A program made the translations under genes and the position numbers. The notes below the pieces were generated by a model, which saw only the letters and a program-made list of their open reading frames with translations, was not told the DNA's origin and did not search any database. From assembly GCA_947311845.1 (NCBI GenBank), contig CAMZMU010000063.1, forward strand, positions 127,547,944-127,611,943: a stretch of 64,000 bases of DNA, read 5' to 3'. This stretch comes from Poa pratensis. Lineage: Eukaryota > Streptophyta > Magnoliopsida > Poales > Poaceae. Of the stretch, positions 21,680-33,927 are shown piece after piece; position 1 is the first letter of the stretch, and the number at the start of each line of letters is the position of its first letter.

Positions 21680-22608
21680 GAACGAGATCCTCTGACGTTT
21701 CGGGAAAAACTGCAGAGGGACGTAGTTCATTGTGGTTCGTTCGATGAACATCGGACACCAGCAGATATCAACGAACGGGGAGGACGGCGCCGTCCCAGCT
21801 CAGAACAAAAATTCACCTTCACTCCTGCCGCCGTCCGCTCGCCGGTACGGCCAACTGCGCCTCCGTGGCCTCCGCCACCACCGCCTCCGTGGACTCCATC
21901 CCCGCCGTGGCCTCTAGCGCTGCCGGCGCTGCCGCGGCCGTGGACAGCCTTGGAAGTTGGAAGTTCGCCGGCTCGACGCCACGCAGAGGACGAGGAGCCC
22001 ATGTCGGCATGGTAGCCGAGCTCGACCTCTGCCTCTGCGCCGCCGCTTCCTTGATGCACGACGGCCGCGTCCACCAAGCGTAGGAACAAGAGTGGTGTCG
22101 TCCTGGTTGCCGCACTCATCCTCCGTTGCCACCGGGGTTCCGCATGTTCGCCGCCATTGCGTTTTGTGATTCTAGTTGCTGCTTGAGCATGTGTAGAAGT
22201 GAACCGATCGTAATGGAAAATGTTCATGTGTTTTACCTGAACTGAACTAAATGGCCGCTATTGCGCTTGCGCCTAACAAAGGTGAACTGGAGGTCGAGCG
22301 CGACGGCCTAGCGGCGAACTTCCAAGACACTAGACACGCACGGCCGTGGCAGCCGCGGCGCCGGAGTCCATGGCGGGGATGGAGGACATGGAGGCCATGA
22401 CGGGGACGCAGGCCACGGAGGCGGTGGTGGCGGAGGGCATGCGGGGCGGAGCTGTGCGTGCCGGCTAGCGGACGGCGACGGCGAGTGAAGGTACTTTTTC
22501 TGTTCTGGGCTGAGACGTTCGAGCTGCTGCCGCCCGATTCGCATCCAACGAACCACAAGCAAGTACGTCCCTCTGCAGTTTTTCCCGAAACGTCAGAGGA
22601 TCTCGTTC
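21680..22608. mobile_element. Mutator-like element with long inverted repeats (Pack-MULE or MULE-MITE)
   Basis: A 929-bp element. The left end GAACGAGATCCTCTGACG and the right end are exact inverses, and complementarity goes on for about 300 bp on each side (21680-~21980 against ~22305-22608) with scattered differences. It is flanked by a perfect 9-bp duplication CCGGTCGAG (21671-21679 and 22609-22617), the size made by Mutator transposases. Each arm encodes Pro/Ala-rich peptides only. The ~330-bp centre has no transposase. It may hold captured host sequence that I cannot name. Confidence 0.9.
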
Positions 22609-22617
22609 CCGGTCGAG

Positions 22618-23171
22618 CATAGGGAGAGGTGAGAAGAAGAGGCTGGATAGAGAGAGCGGGAGATGTATGCTCATGGCGAGGTCGCCGGCCCTGGGGAGGT
22701 CGCGGTGGTACAAATCACAACGCGTAGTGGCGCGCCAAGGAAGGGAAGGGCAGCGGTGGCGAGTTGGAGTCGCCGCGGCCGGGGACGGCGAGATCTTCAT
22801 CGTTGTCCCCGTTGCCACCGTTCCCGGCAGCAGCGACAAAGTCGGCTTCGACGCCAAGATCGATCTCTCAATTTGCCCCTATGTAATAGGAGTATCGTTA
22901 ACGTAGGGAGTTTCCTGATTGGATTGGAAACATTAGGTGATTACGACCACATTTAATGCGGGCTGCCGATAATTTCGTGATTGTGTAGCGATTGGTAGCT
23001 GGACGAAGCGTTTTGCTTGCCGGAGGGAAACTGGTGTAACGAAAGGAAGCGGAAAAAAACAGAGCGGGAGGCTTGACGAAGGGAGGCAGAATGTGGAACC
23101 AATCTTTTCTTTTAGATAGGAGAGATTAAAATGAAAGAAAACCGTATTTAGCAAAGGAAAAAGGTTAAGGT
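22618..23171. other. Intergenic, nothing recognised
   Basis: A GC-rich first half and AT-rich second half. Overlapping short frames (e.g. 22663-22956) have no recognised content. Confidence 0.4.
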
Positions 23172-23181
23172 TCTAAAATTA

Positions 23182-23780
23182 TTATTTTTGCGAAAAGGAC
23201 ACTGGCATTAAAAGAAACACCAAACAGTATAAAACACCTCAACGAAACCGAAAATTACAACGAGATCTTTGAGATGCTCTTCGTCTTCAACCTCTAGACC
23301 GTGTCGACGGCGCGCCGCCGCTGCGCTCCTCCCAGAGCCAGCCTGACGTTGTTGATTGCGGACGGGAAGTCGCCGAACGGGTCAAAAAGACCACATCCGT
23401 CCCAGAACCGAAAAAGAAGGATGAACCGCCGATGAAGCTCCATGACGATCTGGAGATCGCCATCGCCATAAAAAGTACTCGAGAACTACACCACTCCCAC
23501 GAGCTTCTCGACGTCACCGCCGAGTTGGGGCTGAAACGGGGAGACATTATTGCAAGCAACGGCGCCGCTACCAACAACGCCGCCCTAGCAAACCTGGACA
23601 CGAAAATCAGAAAAACGGAGCCCTCCCGCCGACGAGAACCGAGATCCACCGCGCCTCCATGGTCTGAAGATCACAGAGGTGAGGCAGACCAGCGGCAGCG
23701 CTGACGGGAGACGATGAGATCCGATTGCCACTGTTATCGTTAGAGACGAAGAGGTACGAAGCGGTACGTTATTTTGTTGA
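23182..23780 (-). mobile_element. Retroposon with 10-bp target duplication
   Basis: Bounded by TCTAAAATTA at 23172-23181 and 23781-23790. It begins with TTATTTTTGCG, the complement of a short A-rich tail, so it is in minus orientation. It has no reverse transcriptase. Shared short segments link it to 8424-8960. Either a truncated LINE or a SINE/retrocopy. Confidence 0.65.
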
Positions 23781-23790
23781 TCTAAAATTA

Positions 23791-24058
23791 ATTTATTGGT
23801 TTTACATGTATTTCTGCATCTGAATATTGCTGAAGTTGACAAAGAACATGGGAATTATGTAATCGTGTTCACCATGATCTATACTACTATATACTATGTC
23901 AAGTGTGTCGATATATCGGCCATTGTAGAATACAGGTAAAAATAGTGTGGTTTAAAATGTTTTGGCAACGTGTACATCTCTCAGAATAAGGAGACATGTG
24001 TAGATTTTATAAGGAGACATGTGTAGATTTTATAGAAAAAAAAGACCACACACAAGTA
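23791..24058. other. Intergenic
   Basis: Contains a small tandem duplication of ATAAGGAGACATGTGTAGAT near 23980-24035. No gene. Confidence 0.5.
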
Positions 24059-24066
24059 CTCGTAAT

Positions 24067-24334
24067 TATACCTGGCCATGGGAAGCCCGGCCCGTCCCGA
24101 AATTCTAGGGCCTGGGTCTGAGATTTCGTCCCAAAGGTCTCACGAGCCTGGGCCTGGGCTTTGCATATTGATGTTTTAAGCAAGAGGCCCGGCTCGAGGC
24201 CCGAAAGCCCGCTGGGATTTTGCTGCCACGGGCGGGCCTGTGCCTGAAATATAGGCCCGAAGGTCGGATGGGCCCAGGCTTGGGATTTTGCCCGTGTGCT
24301 TTTTTAGGCCCGGCCCGACGCATGGCCAGGTATA
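24067..24334. mobile_element. hAT MITE with perfect 14-bp termini
   Basis: 268 bp with perfect inverted ends TATACCTGGCCATG and CATGGCCAGGTATA, and an 8-bp duplication CTCGTAAT (24059-24066 and 24335-24342). The interior is made of GGGCC/GGCCC words typical of this class. Non-coding. Confidence 0.9.
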
Positions 24335-24633
24335 CTCGTAATGCTGTAAGTATCAAGAAATAGTTCTGATGCATACGTTTAGTTTAAGCAGACATGTGGA
24401 AAGTTCTTGAAGTAATTTTAGTTGTATGCACTCAGCCCTCCTATTTTAAAAATATCTAGTAATAATACTTTAAGCATTAGTATACAATTAAAATTGTCGT
24501 ACTGACTGCATCATGTTGTCAAATGTTTAACTACTAGCGACTTCATTAAAACCTAAAATATTTATTTTGAATACCTAATGCTTGACAAAGAGAACCAACA
24601 AGTATGATCATTTAACTATTGTCAAACTCGTTA

Positions 24634-24990
24634 GGCCTTGTATGTAACACAAGAATACGAAACAATACAGGATTTGAGTGTCTTGTCTGGTGGATTCCTC
24701 AATGAATGCAAAACACAAGAATTTCACAAAAGAATGTTTTTGGATGCACTGCAACAATTTTGCAGAAACTAGTTTCATGGAGAGGGGAAGAGAGGAAGAC
24801 TCATCTTGACTCGGGACTTCTCAAATAAATATTTGACACGATTGTGGACTTCATGTTTACAATCCTCCAAAATGTGGAGTAAAAGAACATTTTCTATAAG
24901 AATTCGTAGGTTCATTGTTACAATCAAAAGTGTCTCATAAATAGCTATAGGATTACAATCCTATGAAACCCATTTGTTCCAAACAAGCCC
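24634..24990. mobile_element. Tourist-like MITE at the 3' side of CesA
   Basis: 357 bp. The ends GGCCTTGT and the inverse of GGGCTTGTTTGG are flanked by TTA (24631-24633 and 24991-24993). It lies about 220 bp beyond the CesA stop codon, so it may be in or next to its 3' UTR. Confidence 0.78.
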
Positions 24991-24993
24991 TTA

Positions 24994-25210
24994 ACCTTGG
25001 GAAAATGGCAAATGGCCTATTACATCTATTTACAATTGTGCTTTCATAAATACACTGTTTGTCATGGCGTTCTCACTTTAGTGGTAATTTGCAACCCCAA
25101 CAACTATTTTCTGGGCTCCGTGGGTTGCAAATCAATCACTGACCATGTATATAATCTGAACAAAAAAACACAATTCTCTGTATTTTCTGTCTCCGCAATG
25201 TTCCATTTTC
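24994..25210 (-). other. Probable CesA 3' UTR
   Basis: The 217 bases after the CesA stop codon have no gene and adjoin the MITE at 24634-24990. A clear AATAAA on the minus strand was not found; near-matches exist. Confidence 0.4.
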
Positions 25211-28200
25211 CTAGCAGTTGATCCCACAGGTTGTCACGTTCGGGCCAGCGACACGGGTAGTGAACGGATCAATACGAACCCACAGCAAGGAGAAGATCGA
25301 AGCGAGGAGGATAGCCCAGACGATGACAATCGTCGGTGTGCGGTTTTGCCTGCCCATAAGACCCTTGAGGAATGGGTACAAGTGAACAATGACCCAGAAG
25401 GCAAAGAAGAGCTTTCCGAAGAGAGGCCCCCATGATTGATAACCACTGTTGATGGCGTAGGAGGTACCGGCAACAACACCGACCATGTTAATGATCAAAA
25501 TGGTGGTCGGGGGGATGAGAAGCGTCGTCCACTTGAACATGTACAGCTCGGCAAAGTCGCCTTCTTCATCATTAGCCTTTGAGGTGACAGTGAAGTTGGT
25601 GTCGATACCTGCAAGCACCTTCAGAAGACCCTGAAAGACGGCAAACAGATGGGCAGAGATACCTCCAATAACCCAGAACTGTTCATTCCTCCACCACTCA
25701 TCGATGCCAACACCACTCCACCTCATCTCAAGGATACCAGTTGCGAAAATTGAAATGAAGAGAGAGATGAACCAGATACTGGCCAAGTTGCTAATCTGCA
25801 TTCCAAAATGAATTCGGTCAGTTTTGTTGTTGCAAGCTATCTCAACTGAATAACTGAAATATGCAACCAACGTTTACCTCTGGCATGATGAACTTTCCAG
25901 TGAGCAGACAGATAGCAGGCAATATACAATAGACAAGAAGCGGGAGCGACGTAAGTGGGTAAATGGTGGTGTTGATGTAAGCGAATCTCTCTAGGAACTT
26001 GAGGCGTCCTCCGTAGCCATACCATAAGGGGCAATGCCGACTGAAAAGAATTTCAACAGAACCAAGAGCCCACCGGAGCACTTGATTTAGACGATCTGAA
26101 AGATTGATGGGAGCAGATCCCTTGAAAGCTGGGCGCTTAGGCATGCAGTAGATTGACCGCCAGCCTCTTGCGTGCATCTTGAATCCAGTGAGAATATCTT
26201 CTGTAACAGATCCATAGATCCAACCAATCTGCAATTCATAACAAATTCGTTACAGTTAACCAGGAAATGGACTTACTCATGCCAACTGAGATAATCATTT
26301 GCAATTGGTATTGAAGAAAGTAACATATTTTTGTCTCTCCAGAGGAAAGATTCAAAAACATTAGTTGCATCCCCAATTTTGCATACGAGTACCTCACATT
26401 TATTTGTTCGCGCAATTTTTGTGTACCAGAAAATATGAATGTAAATATCATTGAGTTAATGAATGTAATGTTACCTCACTACCCCAGTCAGACTTGTCCT
26501 CATAGCCACAACTTATGACATGGATAGCTTCTTTCAAAAGAGATTCTGGAGTCGAGGACTGAGGAACGCCACCATATTCCATCAGAGTGGAGGCAACAAA
26601 TGCTGCCGACTGGCCAAATCTCTTCTCTAAGCTCATTTGAGACATGAGAACTGATTTCTCATCATCAAACCCAGCACCTGCCACATGTTGACATGTCAAT
26701 ATGCTTACATGTTGGTTAAAACTCCAAAAACAACAGCTGCTACAGATTATAAAACAGCAGAACTCTTAAGAACTTGGGCCCTAGAAGTTGCAAGAATATA
26801 GATGGTACCTTCAACACCCTCCTCTATGTCTTCGAGATTGAATACTGGGACAGAACTGTCCACATGCTTGCTCGACTTTTTCTTCTCTGAGCTCTTTTTC
26901 TTTGACTTGCCTGCCTTCTTCTTGCCCCCACATAGTGATGCAAAGAAACCAGGCTTCTTCGCCTTAATTGGGGGTTCATAACCATAGATAGCTGTTCTGT
27001 TGAAAACACAACCAGTTCCCACATAAACTGGTCCTTGAATGCCATCGAGACCCCTCAAGTTAATCTGCAGCAAGCAGAAATAGCCCAAAAAATCATTGGA
27101 CACGGATATGAATTTTAAAACTAGTGCATCGACCAATCTTATGCTCCTAGCATCACTTATTAAGCAGCTAAAAACATAATTTATTAAGCTATGATTACTT
27201 GACATCAGTGAATTCAGATACGGGAGAGGACTGCAGACTTACATCGAAAAAGACAGTGTTCCTGTTCGCATATCGATCATTCCTATCAATACCATCAAAC
27301 CTTTGTGGGAACTGAACATAACAGACGCCCCTTCCTAGGTTTGGATCCATAAGGAAGCACATAGCTTCCCTGATAGCCTTGCTGTTGTTGATGTAGTGAT
27401 CACAATCGAGATTCAACATGTATTGTCCGTTAGTAAGGACAGCTGAGACACGAACCTGTGGAAAAGATTCATCTGCCATTAGAACCAGCAAATGGAAGTT
27501 AAGTAGATAATTTAACTCCAGTCATTTAACTACTCACAAGAGCATTCATGGCACCAGCCTTCTTGTGGTGCTGGAATCCAGGACGCTTCTCACGAGATAC
27601 ATAAACTAAACGGGGGAGCTCATTACCCTCAGTATCAAGGCCACCACTGTGACCAAGGAAAACCTGATATGGCCAGAAAGAGGAGTTAGCCAAGCAACGG
27701 ACTTTCCAAATAGTAGATACAAAAAGGCTACCTACCCAGACCATTCTAGCCGGCTATTAAGTAATAGTATTATATTGGAAATAAGCTAACCTGAATCATT
27801 CCAGGATGGTCCCTGGTATTGTTTCCTGGCCATGGTGTGCCATCTTGCATGATCCATCCTTCCTCAGGGACCTTTATTGCCTTAGCAACTAGGCCATTTA
27901 TCCTAATTTTAAATTCTTCATATTCTCTCTGCAACAGTTTTTTTTATAAGACATACTAGCATAGGATCAGAAAATGTGAAATCAATTCTATATTTTTTAA
28001 AGAAAACAAACCTTCATTGCCCGGCGTTCTTTAACAAATGAAGGCTGGACTTTGTCTTTCAAGTAATCAATTTTCTGGGAAAAGTAAAACTCAGGAGCTC
28101 TGGGTTCAATATCATACTTCTTAACGAATGGAACCCATTTCCTAGCAAACTCTGAAGTCTCAGCCAGTGCATCAAAAGTAAGCATTGAAGCTCCATCATC

Positions 28201-30298
28201 AGATACATAGCAAGAGCACTTATCCACAGGATAATCAACAGCAAGAATGGATAACACAGTGTTGGCAGTGACGATAGGTGGCTCCTTCAAGGGGTCGACT
28301 GTACTGACAAAAATGTCAACAGCAGCCAACTGAGATGGTTCACCTTCTCGGTCATACCTGTTAGCGGAAATGAATAGTAATAGCATTAGGAATAATGAAT
28401 AAACAAAGTCCGCTTTAAACCAAGTACAAAAGAACTGATAAGAAGATCACCTTAAAGCCAGTCTGTCAAGGTAGGTCTCCCGATTGATTGGATACCACTT
28501 GGGGAATTGATCCAGTATCCAGGATATGGCAAACCAAATCTCACATATAACAGACAAAAGCCACAGTGGGTATGCATTACGCACAGGATTTGTGAGACGG
28601 TAGTGCAGGAAAATGCTTAGAACAACCAATCGGATAACAATGACCATTCTGTAGGGGTTTATTCTGGATGAAGGGATGGGGACTTTCCTAGATAGAGGCT
28701 GGCGAGTTTCATCATTCCTGTAATTCAGAAGGCACAAATTAATGCTGCAAGAGAAAGATGGCATAACATTTGATGAAAAGAACATTGTAATATTCCTGAG
28801 AAAGAAAAAGTTTAGTAGTGGTGCAAGTGTAAAGACAACGTCCTAAGTTTGATCGGGTTTTGTCCTGACAAACAGCAGATGCAGCTGCAAAATATGAGTG
28901 CTAAGAGGGTGTTAGAACTCACAATAAGGCATCTTCCATATTGTATTCAGTAGATGCATCGATGTCAGCAGCTCCCCGGCCTTCAGAGGGAGCAATGCTT
29001 GAGCCATTAGTCATGGGAATCGCACCCTTGTCCTGCTTCATTTTCCAGCCATCAACTCTATCCTTCCATGCAACATTCCCAACACTACCAGAGAACTCTC
29101 TTGACGGATTTGCTGGCAAAGGAAAATAAACAATATTAGCATGTTGACATTTCAAACGAATGTTACGAAATGAAACATGAGAGATCATGGCAAGACATAA
29201 ACATACGTGAATGATTGACATAGGGAAACGGAACACGTTTGCCGATGTTCCCTGTAGGGGACATCATATGATGATCAGGGGAAGCTCCAGGGATTTCTCC
29301 TGAGATCTGCAAGCACCGACTCAAGAACATAAGTAACAGCGCATACCCGTGATATTCTCAGCAAAACCTAGTAAGAGTCTTTAGCACCAACCTGGCTGTT
29401 AGTGACCGAAGGGATGTATCCCCGAGGGATCTCACCACTGTCATACTTGGAGAGCCCGATCTCGCCACTGTCATACTTTGGGTGGCCAACATTCCCGCTA
29501 CCCCCGGTACTCATGCGCCAGCTGCGCATCCTGTCGGCAACCTTCTGCTTCTGGTCCTCGGTGCCAGATGCAGGGTAGTTGAAGTCACTGCCATCATCAG
29601 CATCCGTGTCGTCGCCTTCCTCCCCGCGGATCGCTGGGCTCCCTGAAGAAGTTATGCACAGGTCAGCATAGACTCAACAAAATGCTTCGACACACGCTGC
29701 AGTTCACGAACAGGAATTCATGAATTTGGGATCATATACTACTCATTCTCCATAGCTACAGCTCACCCAGACAGAATAATTCTATGAATATGCAAAACAT
29801 TCTACCTCGTATTAGCTTGCGACTGTAATGCTGTAAGATCTACTGAATTATACTCGAATTGCAGTTACAGAGAGAGAATGATGTAAGATCTACTAAGGGG
29901 AATCCTCATTTTGGCTCAGTAGTAGTCGAATTGCGGGCATCGAGAATGGGGAAGAGGAGGGCTCAAGACAAATTGGTTACCCTTGTGGCGCTTGTACTTG
30001 GTCTTGCACTGCGGGCAGGCCTGGGTGCCGTCCTTGCGCTCGTACTCGTAGCAGGGGCGGCAGACCGGGAAGCCGCAGACGTCGCAGGCGGCGAAGACAT
30101 CCCCCTCCGCCGTGGCGCCCACCCCGTCGCCGCAGATCTGGCACGCCCCGTGCCTCCCGGGCTTCTGCACACGAAACACGCAATCAGAATGGAGACCATC
30201 CACCCAGGGATCTGCGCACGAAACGAAATGCAAGGCGAGACTCCTCGAGAGATCTCCTCCGGGGGAAGACTCACCACGGCATCCGCGTCGCCGTCCAT
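25211..30298 (-). CDS. CesA: Cellulose synthase catalytic subunit (primary-wall CesA)
   Basis: This gene makes the plasma-membrane subunit that polymerises UDP-glucose into cellulose. I placed 14 exons with GT-AG borders: 30275-30298, 29981-30164, 29392-29642, 29207-29306, 28923-29112, 28451-28717, 28012-28357, 27791-27928, 27538-27663, 27243-27455, 26809-27064, 26475-26677, 25878-26228, 25211-25795. They total 3234 bases (1077 residues plus stop) in one unbroken frame. Exon 2 has the N-terminal RING-type zinc finger ([38 protein letters not shown]). Two membrane helices follow in exon 6. The catalytic motifs are all present: SDDGAS (exon 7), DCDHYINN (exon 10), TEDILTGF and QVLRW (exon 13). 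Six helices and the C-terminal CGINC end it. The sequence resembles grass primary-wall CesAs such as the rice CESA3 and maize CESA4/5 group; the exact orthologue is not certain. No inactivating change was seen. Confidence 0.96.
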
Positions 30299-31068
30299 GG
30301 CGCGGCAAAGCACCACAGAGACTCCGTCCGAGCTCGAGCAGCTCCCACGATCCCGTGCACGGAGTTCAGGGGAGCAGCGGTGGGGGTAGCCACAGGAATG
30401 GCGCTGCTACAAGTAGCACTGGGGCTTAACTAACGGGGGAGAGGGAAAAGGACAGGCCACCACCCACCGATGCTGAGCTGCGTTGGTTCCGCTGTCGGTT
30501 TCCATGCGGGGTTATTGGTTAGCAATTAACAAAGGATCTCCGCGACATGGCTAATGCGATTAGTTTTCTCTCTCTCGCTCGGGGCCAGCGAGGCGGGAGG
30601 TGGAAGAAAGGCGGTAGGGCCCGCGCGGCAGAGAGCGATCGGCGTCGGTCACCGACAGTGGAGGGGAATCACGGCGATGGCGTTTGGGGGTGGTGGATTT
30701 CGGTAGGTGCACTCTCGCATCGCACACACCACCGACACCACGGGAAATGTGTGATTATTGGCCGGAAGACGACTGCGCAATCAATCGAGCCTACCTGAGT
30801 GTGGGAGTGACGCGGTTAAATAGACTGGCAGGACTGCACATGACGTGCAAGAAAATGATTTTTAGGAAACAAATAATGATATTCTTTCCCACACTTCATA
30901 TGCTTGCGAGTTCATCATCAGTGGCTCACTCTGGAAAAATTCCTCAAACTAGTCGAGAGTCTCATCAACCAGCCTCATGGTATTTATTTTTCTTAAACAT
31001 ATCTTGAAGCTACCAATTTCATTGATAATAAAATACTAAGATAGCACGAGCAACGGAAGGTGAAAACA
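30299..31068 (-). promoter_or_regulatory. CesA 5' UTR and proximal promoter
   Basis: The 770 bp between the CesA start codon and a Helitron. It begins with CT- and GC-rich DNA next to the start. A TATA-like CTATTTAA (minus sense) lies near 30815, about 515 bp from the ATG, but I cannot say whether it is used. Overlapping frames here (30547-30798, 30112-30429) are shadows. Confidence 0.45.
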
Positions 31069-32344
31069 TCCTACTATATATGAAAGTTCGTTGGATTCGC
31101 CTCCTCTCCCGCTATCCACGTCACCCGAATTTTCCTGGCCGTCCGATCGGCGCGTCCGACGGTCCAGAACGCATCACAGACCCGCGGAACACTGTAGTTC
31201 TACAGTAACACTGTAGCACTCGCCTTTCTTCCAATCGCACGCCGACACGTCGCCCCGCACGATTTCTGGCGCAACCAACTTTGCAAAAACAGACAAACAA
31301 TGCGAAAAAATGCTCCGCAGTCCAGATTCTAACGCAGCGAGGGACCTAACTGTAATTGCAGGAAAAGGCACGGACTTTTCAGAAACAACACCCCGCAGAA
31401 TCCCCCTCCCCATCTCCCTCTCCCCGCGCGACGGCGCAGTCGCCGCCGCCGCTGACGCGCTTCGCGGCCGTTTCGCACCTCTCCGCTCAAATCGATGGTC
31501 ACGGCGAGGTTCGCCGTCGCGCGCTCTCCGTCCTCGTGAAGTTGCTCGTGCTGGGACGCTCACGAATCGCCGGATTCATCGCCGCCGTCGACCTGCTCCC
31601 TCCGCCGTGTTTCCAGGCCGCCGGCGTCGCTCCGCCGACCCAGACGCAGCGGCGCCGCCACGCCCGGCCATCCCGCGTCCACGCGCGTCGACGGCGCGCA
31701 CGCGCGCGTCTCGGCTCGCTTCAACGCCTCGCCGGCGTGCTCGCGGTGGCCGCGCTTGCGTTCGCCGCTGTGGACATTGCTGACGTCAGTGCGACGTCAG
31801 CTGTGGTCCCACCTGTCAGTTTTCCCTTTTTTCCAAAAAACACATAAATCAGAGACATTTCTTCAAATATTCATCGAGAAAAAAAAACAGCAAAATATGC
31901 AGAAAAAAAACTATTCACGACAAAAAGTAAAATATGTACGAATATTTTAAATAATCTTTTTACAGGGAAAAAACATAAAATATAGACATTTCTTCAACTA
32001 CCCATCGAAACAAAACGAAAAAATACAGCAAAATGTCCACAAAAAAAAAAAACTACTTACGACAAAAAACAAAACATGTACGAATATTTTAAATACTCCA
32101 ATTCAGTAAATATTATGAAACCACGTTTTGACATTTAAAATTGCTACATAATTACACATAGTCCACAATATATAAACATGCTCACAAACATGTTTGAAAA
32201 TTCTGAATTGGTCAAATTTTGCAGATATACTAATTCAATGAACATTAACGCAAACCATGTTTGAATATTTCGAATTGGCCAACATTCAGAGATACTAAAA
32301 TTCAGTACATATTAGTGCAAAACAAAATCAAATTCGAACAATCG

Positions 32345-33030
32345 AAATTGTTAAATAATTGGAGATACTCCACAGTACATAAACATGCTCACAAATATGT
32401 TCGAATATTTCGAACTGATGAATACTTAAAGAAAATCCTAATACACTTCCTCCTTACAACAATTTCTAGAACATGAAAGTATTTCTATAAATACCCAGAC
32501 AAAAAATAAATGTTGTTGCATACAACTGAAGATGACATAAGTTATCCACCAACATAACTTCGTACTAACATTCCAAATTGTTAAATAATTGGAGATACTC
32601 CACAGTACAAAAACATGCTCACAAATATGTTCGAATATTTCGAACTGATGAATACTTAAAGAAAATCCAAATACACTTCCTCCTTACAACAATTTCTAGA
32701 ACATGAAAGTATTTCTATAAATACCCACACAAAAAATAAATGTTGTTGCATACAACTGAAGATGACATAAGTTATCCACCAACATAACTTCGTACTAACA
32801 TTCCAAATTGTTAAATAATTGGAGATACTCCACAGTACATAAACATGCTCACAAATATGTTCGAATATTTCGAACTGATGAATACTTAAAGAAAATCCTA
32901 ATACACTTCCTCCTTACAACAATTTCTAGAACATGAAAGTATTTCTATAAATACCCTCACAAAAAATAAATGTTGTTGCATACAACTGAAGATGACATAA
33001 GTTATCCACCAAAATAACTTCGTACTATCT
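32345..33030. repeat. Three 230-bp tandem copies in Helitron 2
   Basis: Units start at 32345, 32575 and 32805 with AAATTGTTAAATAATTGGAG. They differ at only a few positions. A diverged partial copy follows at 33415-33530. No spacers or CRISPR-like structure. Confidence 0.92.
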
Positions 33031-33599
33031 GCAATTATATCGAGAAATCCCATCAACATATTTGTTACCACAAAGCTCTCAGCATACAAATCGTGGATGA
33101 TGGACTCCTTTAATTTGGTAGGAAACCTTACCATTCCCACCTCATTTTTGCAACTGTATTTCTCTAGGGTAAATATGTCGCACGTTAATCACGATGTCGA
33201 TGTCCCCACATCCTTCACATGTACGACTGTATTATTTTAACTACTTTTCCCCTAATTTCCAGCCATATTTTCCCAATTGTATTTCTGAACTTTCAATAAT
33301 TTTTTTAAACTCAACGAAATCGTCGCCGGCACTGTCAAAAGATAAAAGAAAACAACTGTAAAAATGCTCCCGAAAAAAAAAAACAAAACCCCCCAATTAC
33401 TTACGCCAAAAAAACAAATATGTTCGAAAATTTTGAAACGGTGAATACTTCAAGAAATTCCTAATGCACTTCCTCCTTACAATAATTTCCACAACATGAA
33501 AGTATTTCTACAAATACCCTCACAAAAAATGCTAATTATTTGTGCCATATAATCAAAATTCAAATTTTAAATATCCTAGGAATCTACTCATTTTACAAA

Positions 33600-33927
33600 C
33601 ATACAAATAACTCGAATGTCAAAAACGAACAATTTTCAAAATCTAAACAACAATCATATTTGAGCATTCCAACTCAAATTACAAATTTAAATATTCCAAA
33701 TTTTTATATGACTTATACCTCTGAGCAATTGGTCAACACTAAAAGAATCAAAATTTCAATAGACATACAAATAACTCGAATGTCAAAAATGAACAATTTT
33801 CAAAATCTAAACAACAATCATATTTGAGCATTCCAACTCAAATTACAAATTTAAATATTCCAAATTGTTATATGACTTCCACCTCTGAGCAATTGGTCAA
33901 CACTAAAAGAATCAAAATTTCAATAAA
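33600..33927. repeat. 164-bp tandem duplication in Helitron 2
   Basis: Two near-identical units start at 33600 and 33764 with CATACAAATAACTCGAATGT. AT-rich, non-coding. Confidence 0.88.

Noticed and set aside
21142..22227. Dense overlapping frames up to 201 codons
   Set aside because: They are produced by GC-rich inverted-repeat arms of the Mutator-like element and its flank.
30112..30429. Plus-strand frames over the CesA first exons
   Set aside because: They overlap well-supported minus-strand CesA exons with GT-AG borders.
31356..31847. 163-codon plus frame in Helitron 2 as a gene
   Set aside because: No recognised domain, Arg/Ala-rich, alternative frames equally long. Kept only as possible captured DNA.
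32345..33030. Regular repeats that might be taken for CRISPR
   Set aside because: Units are directly adjacent 230-bp tandem copies without spacers, in a plant Helitron.
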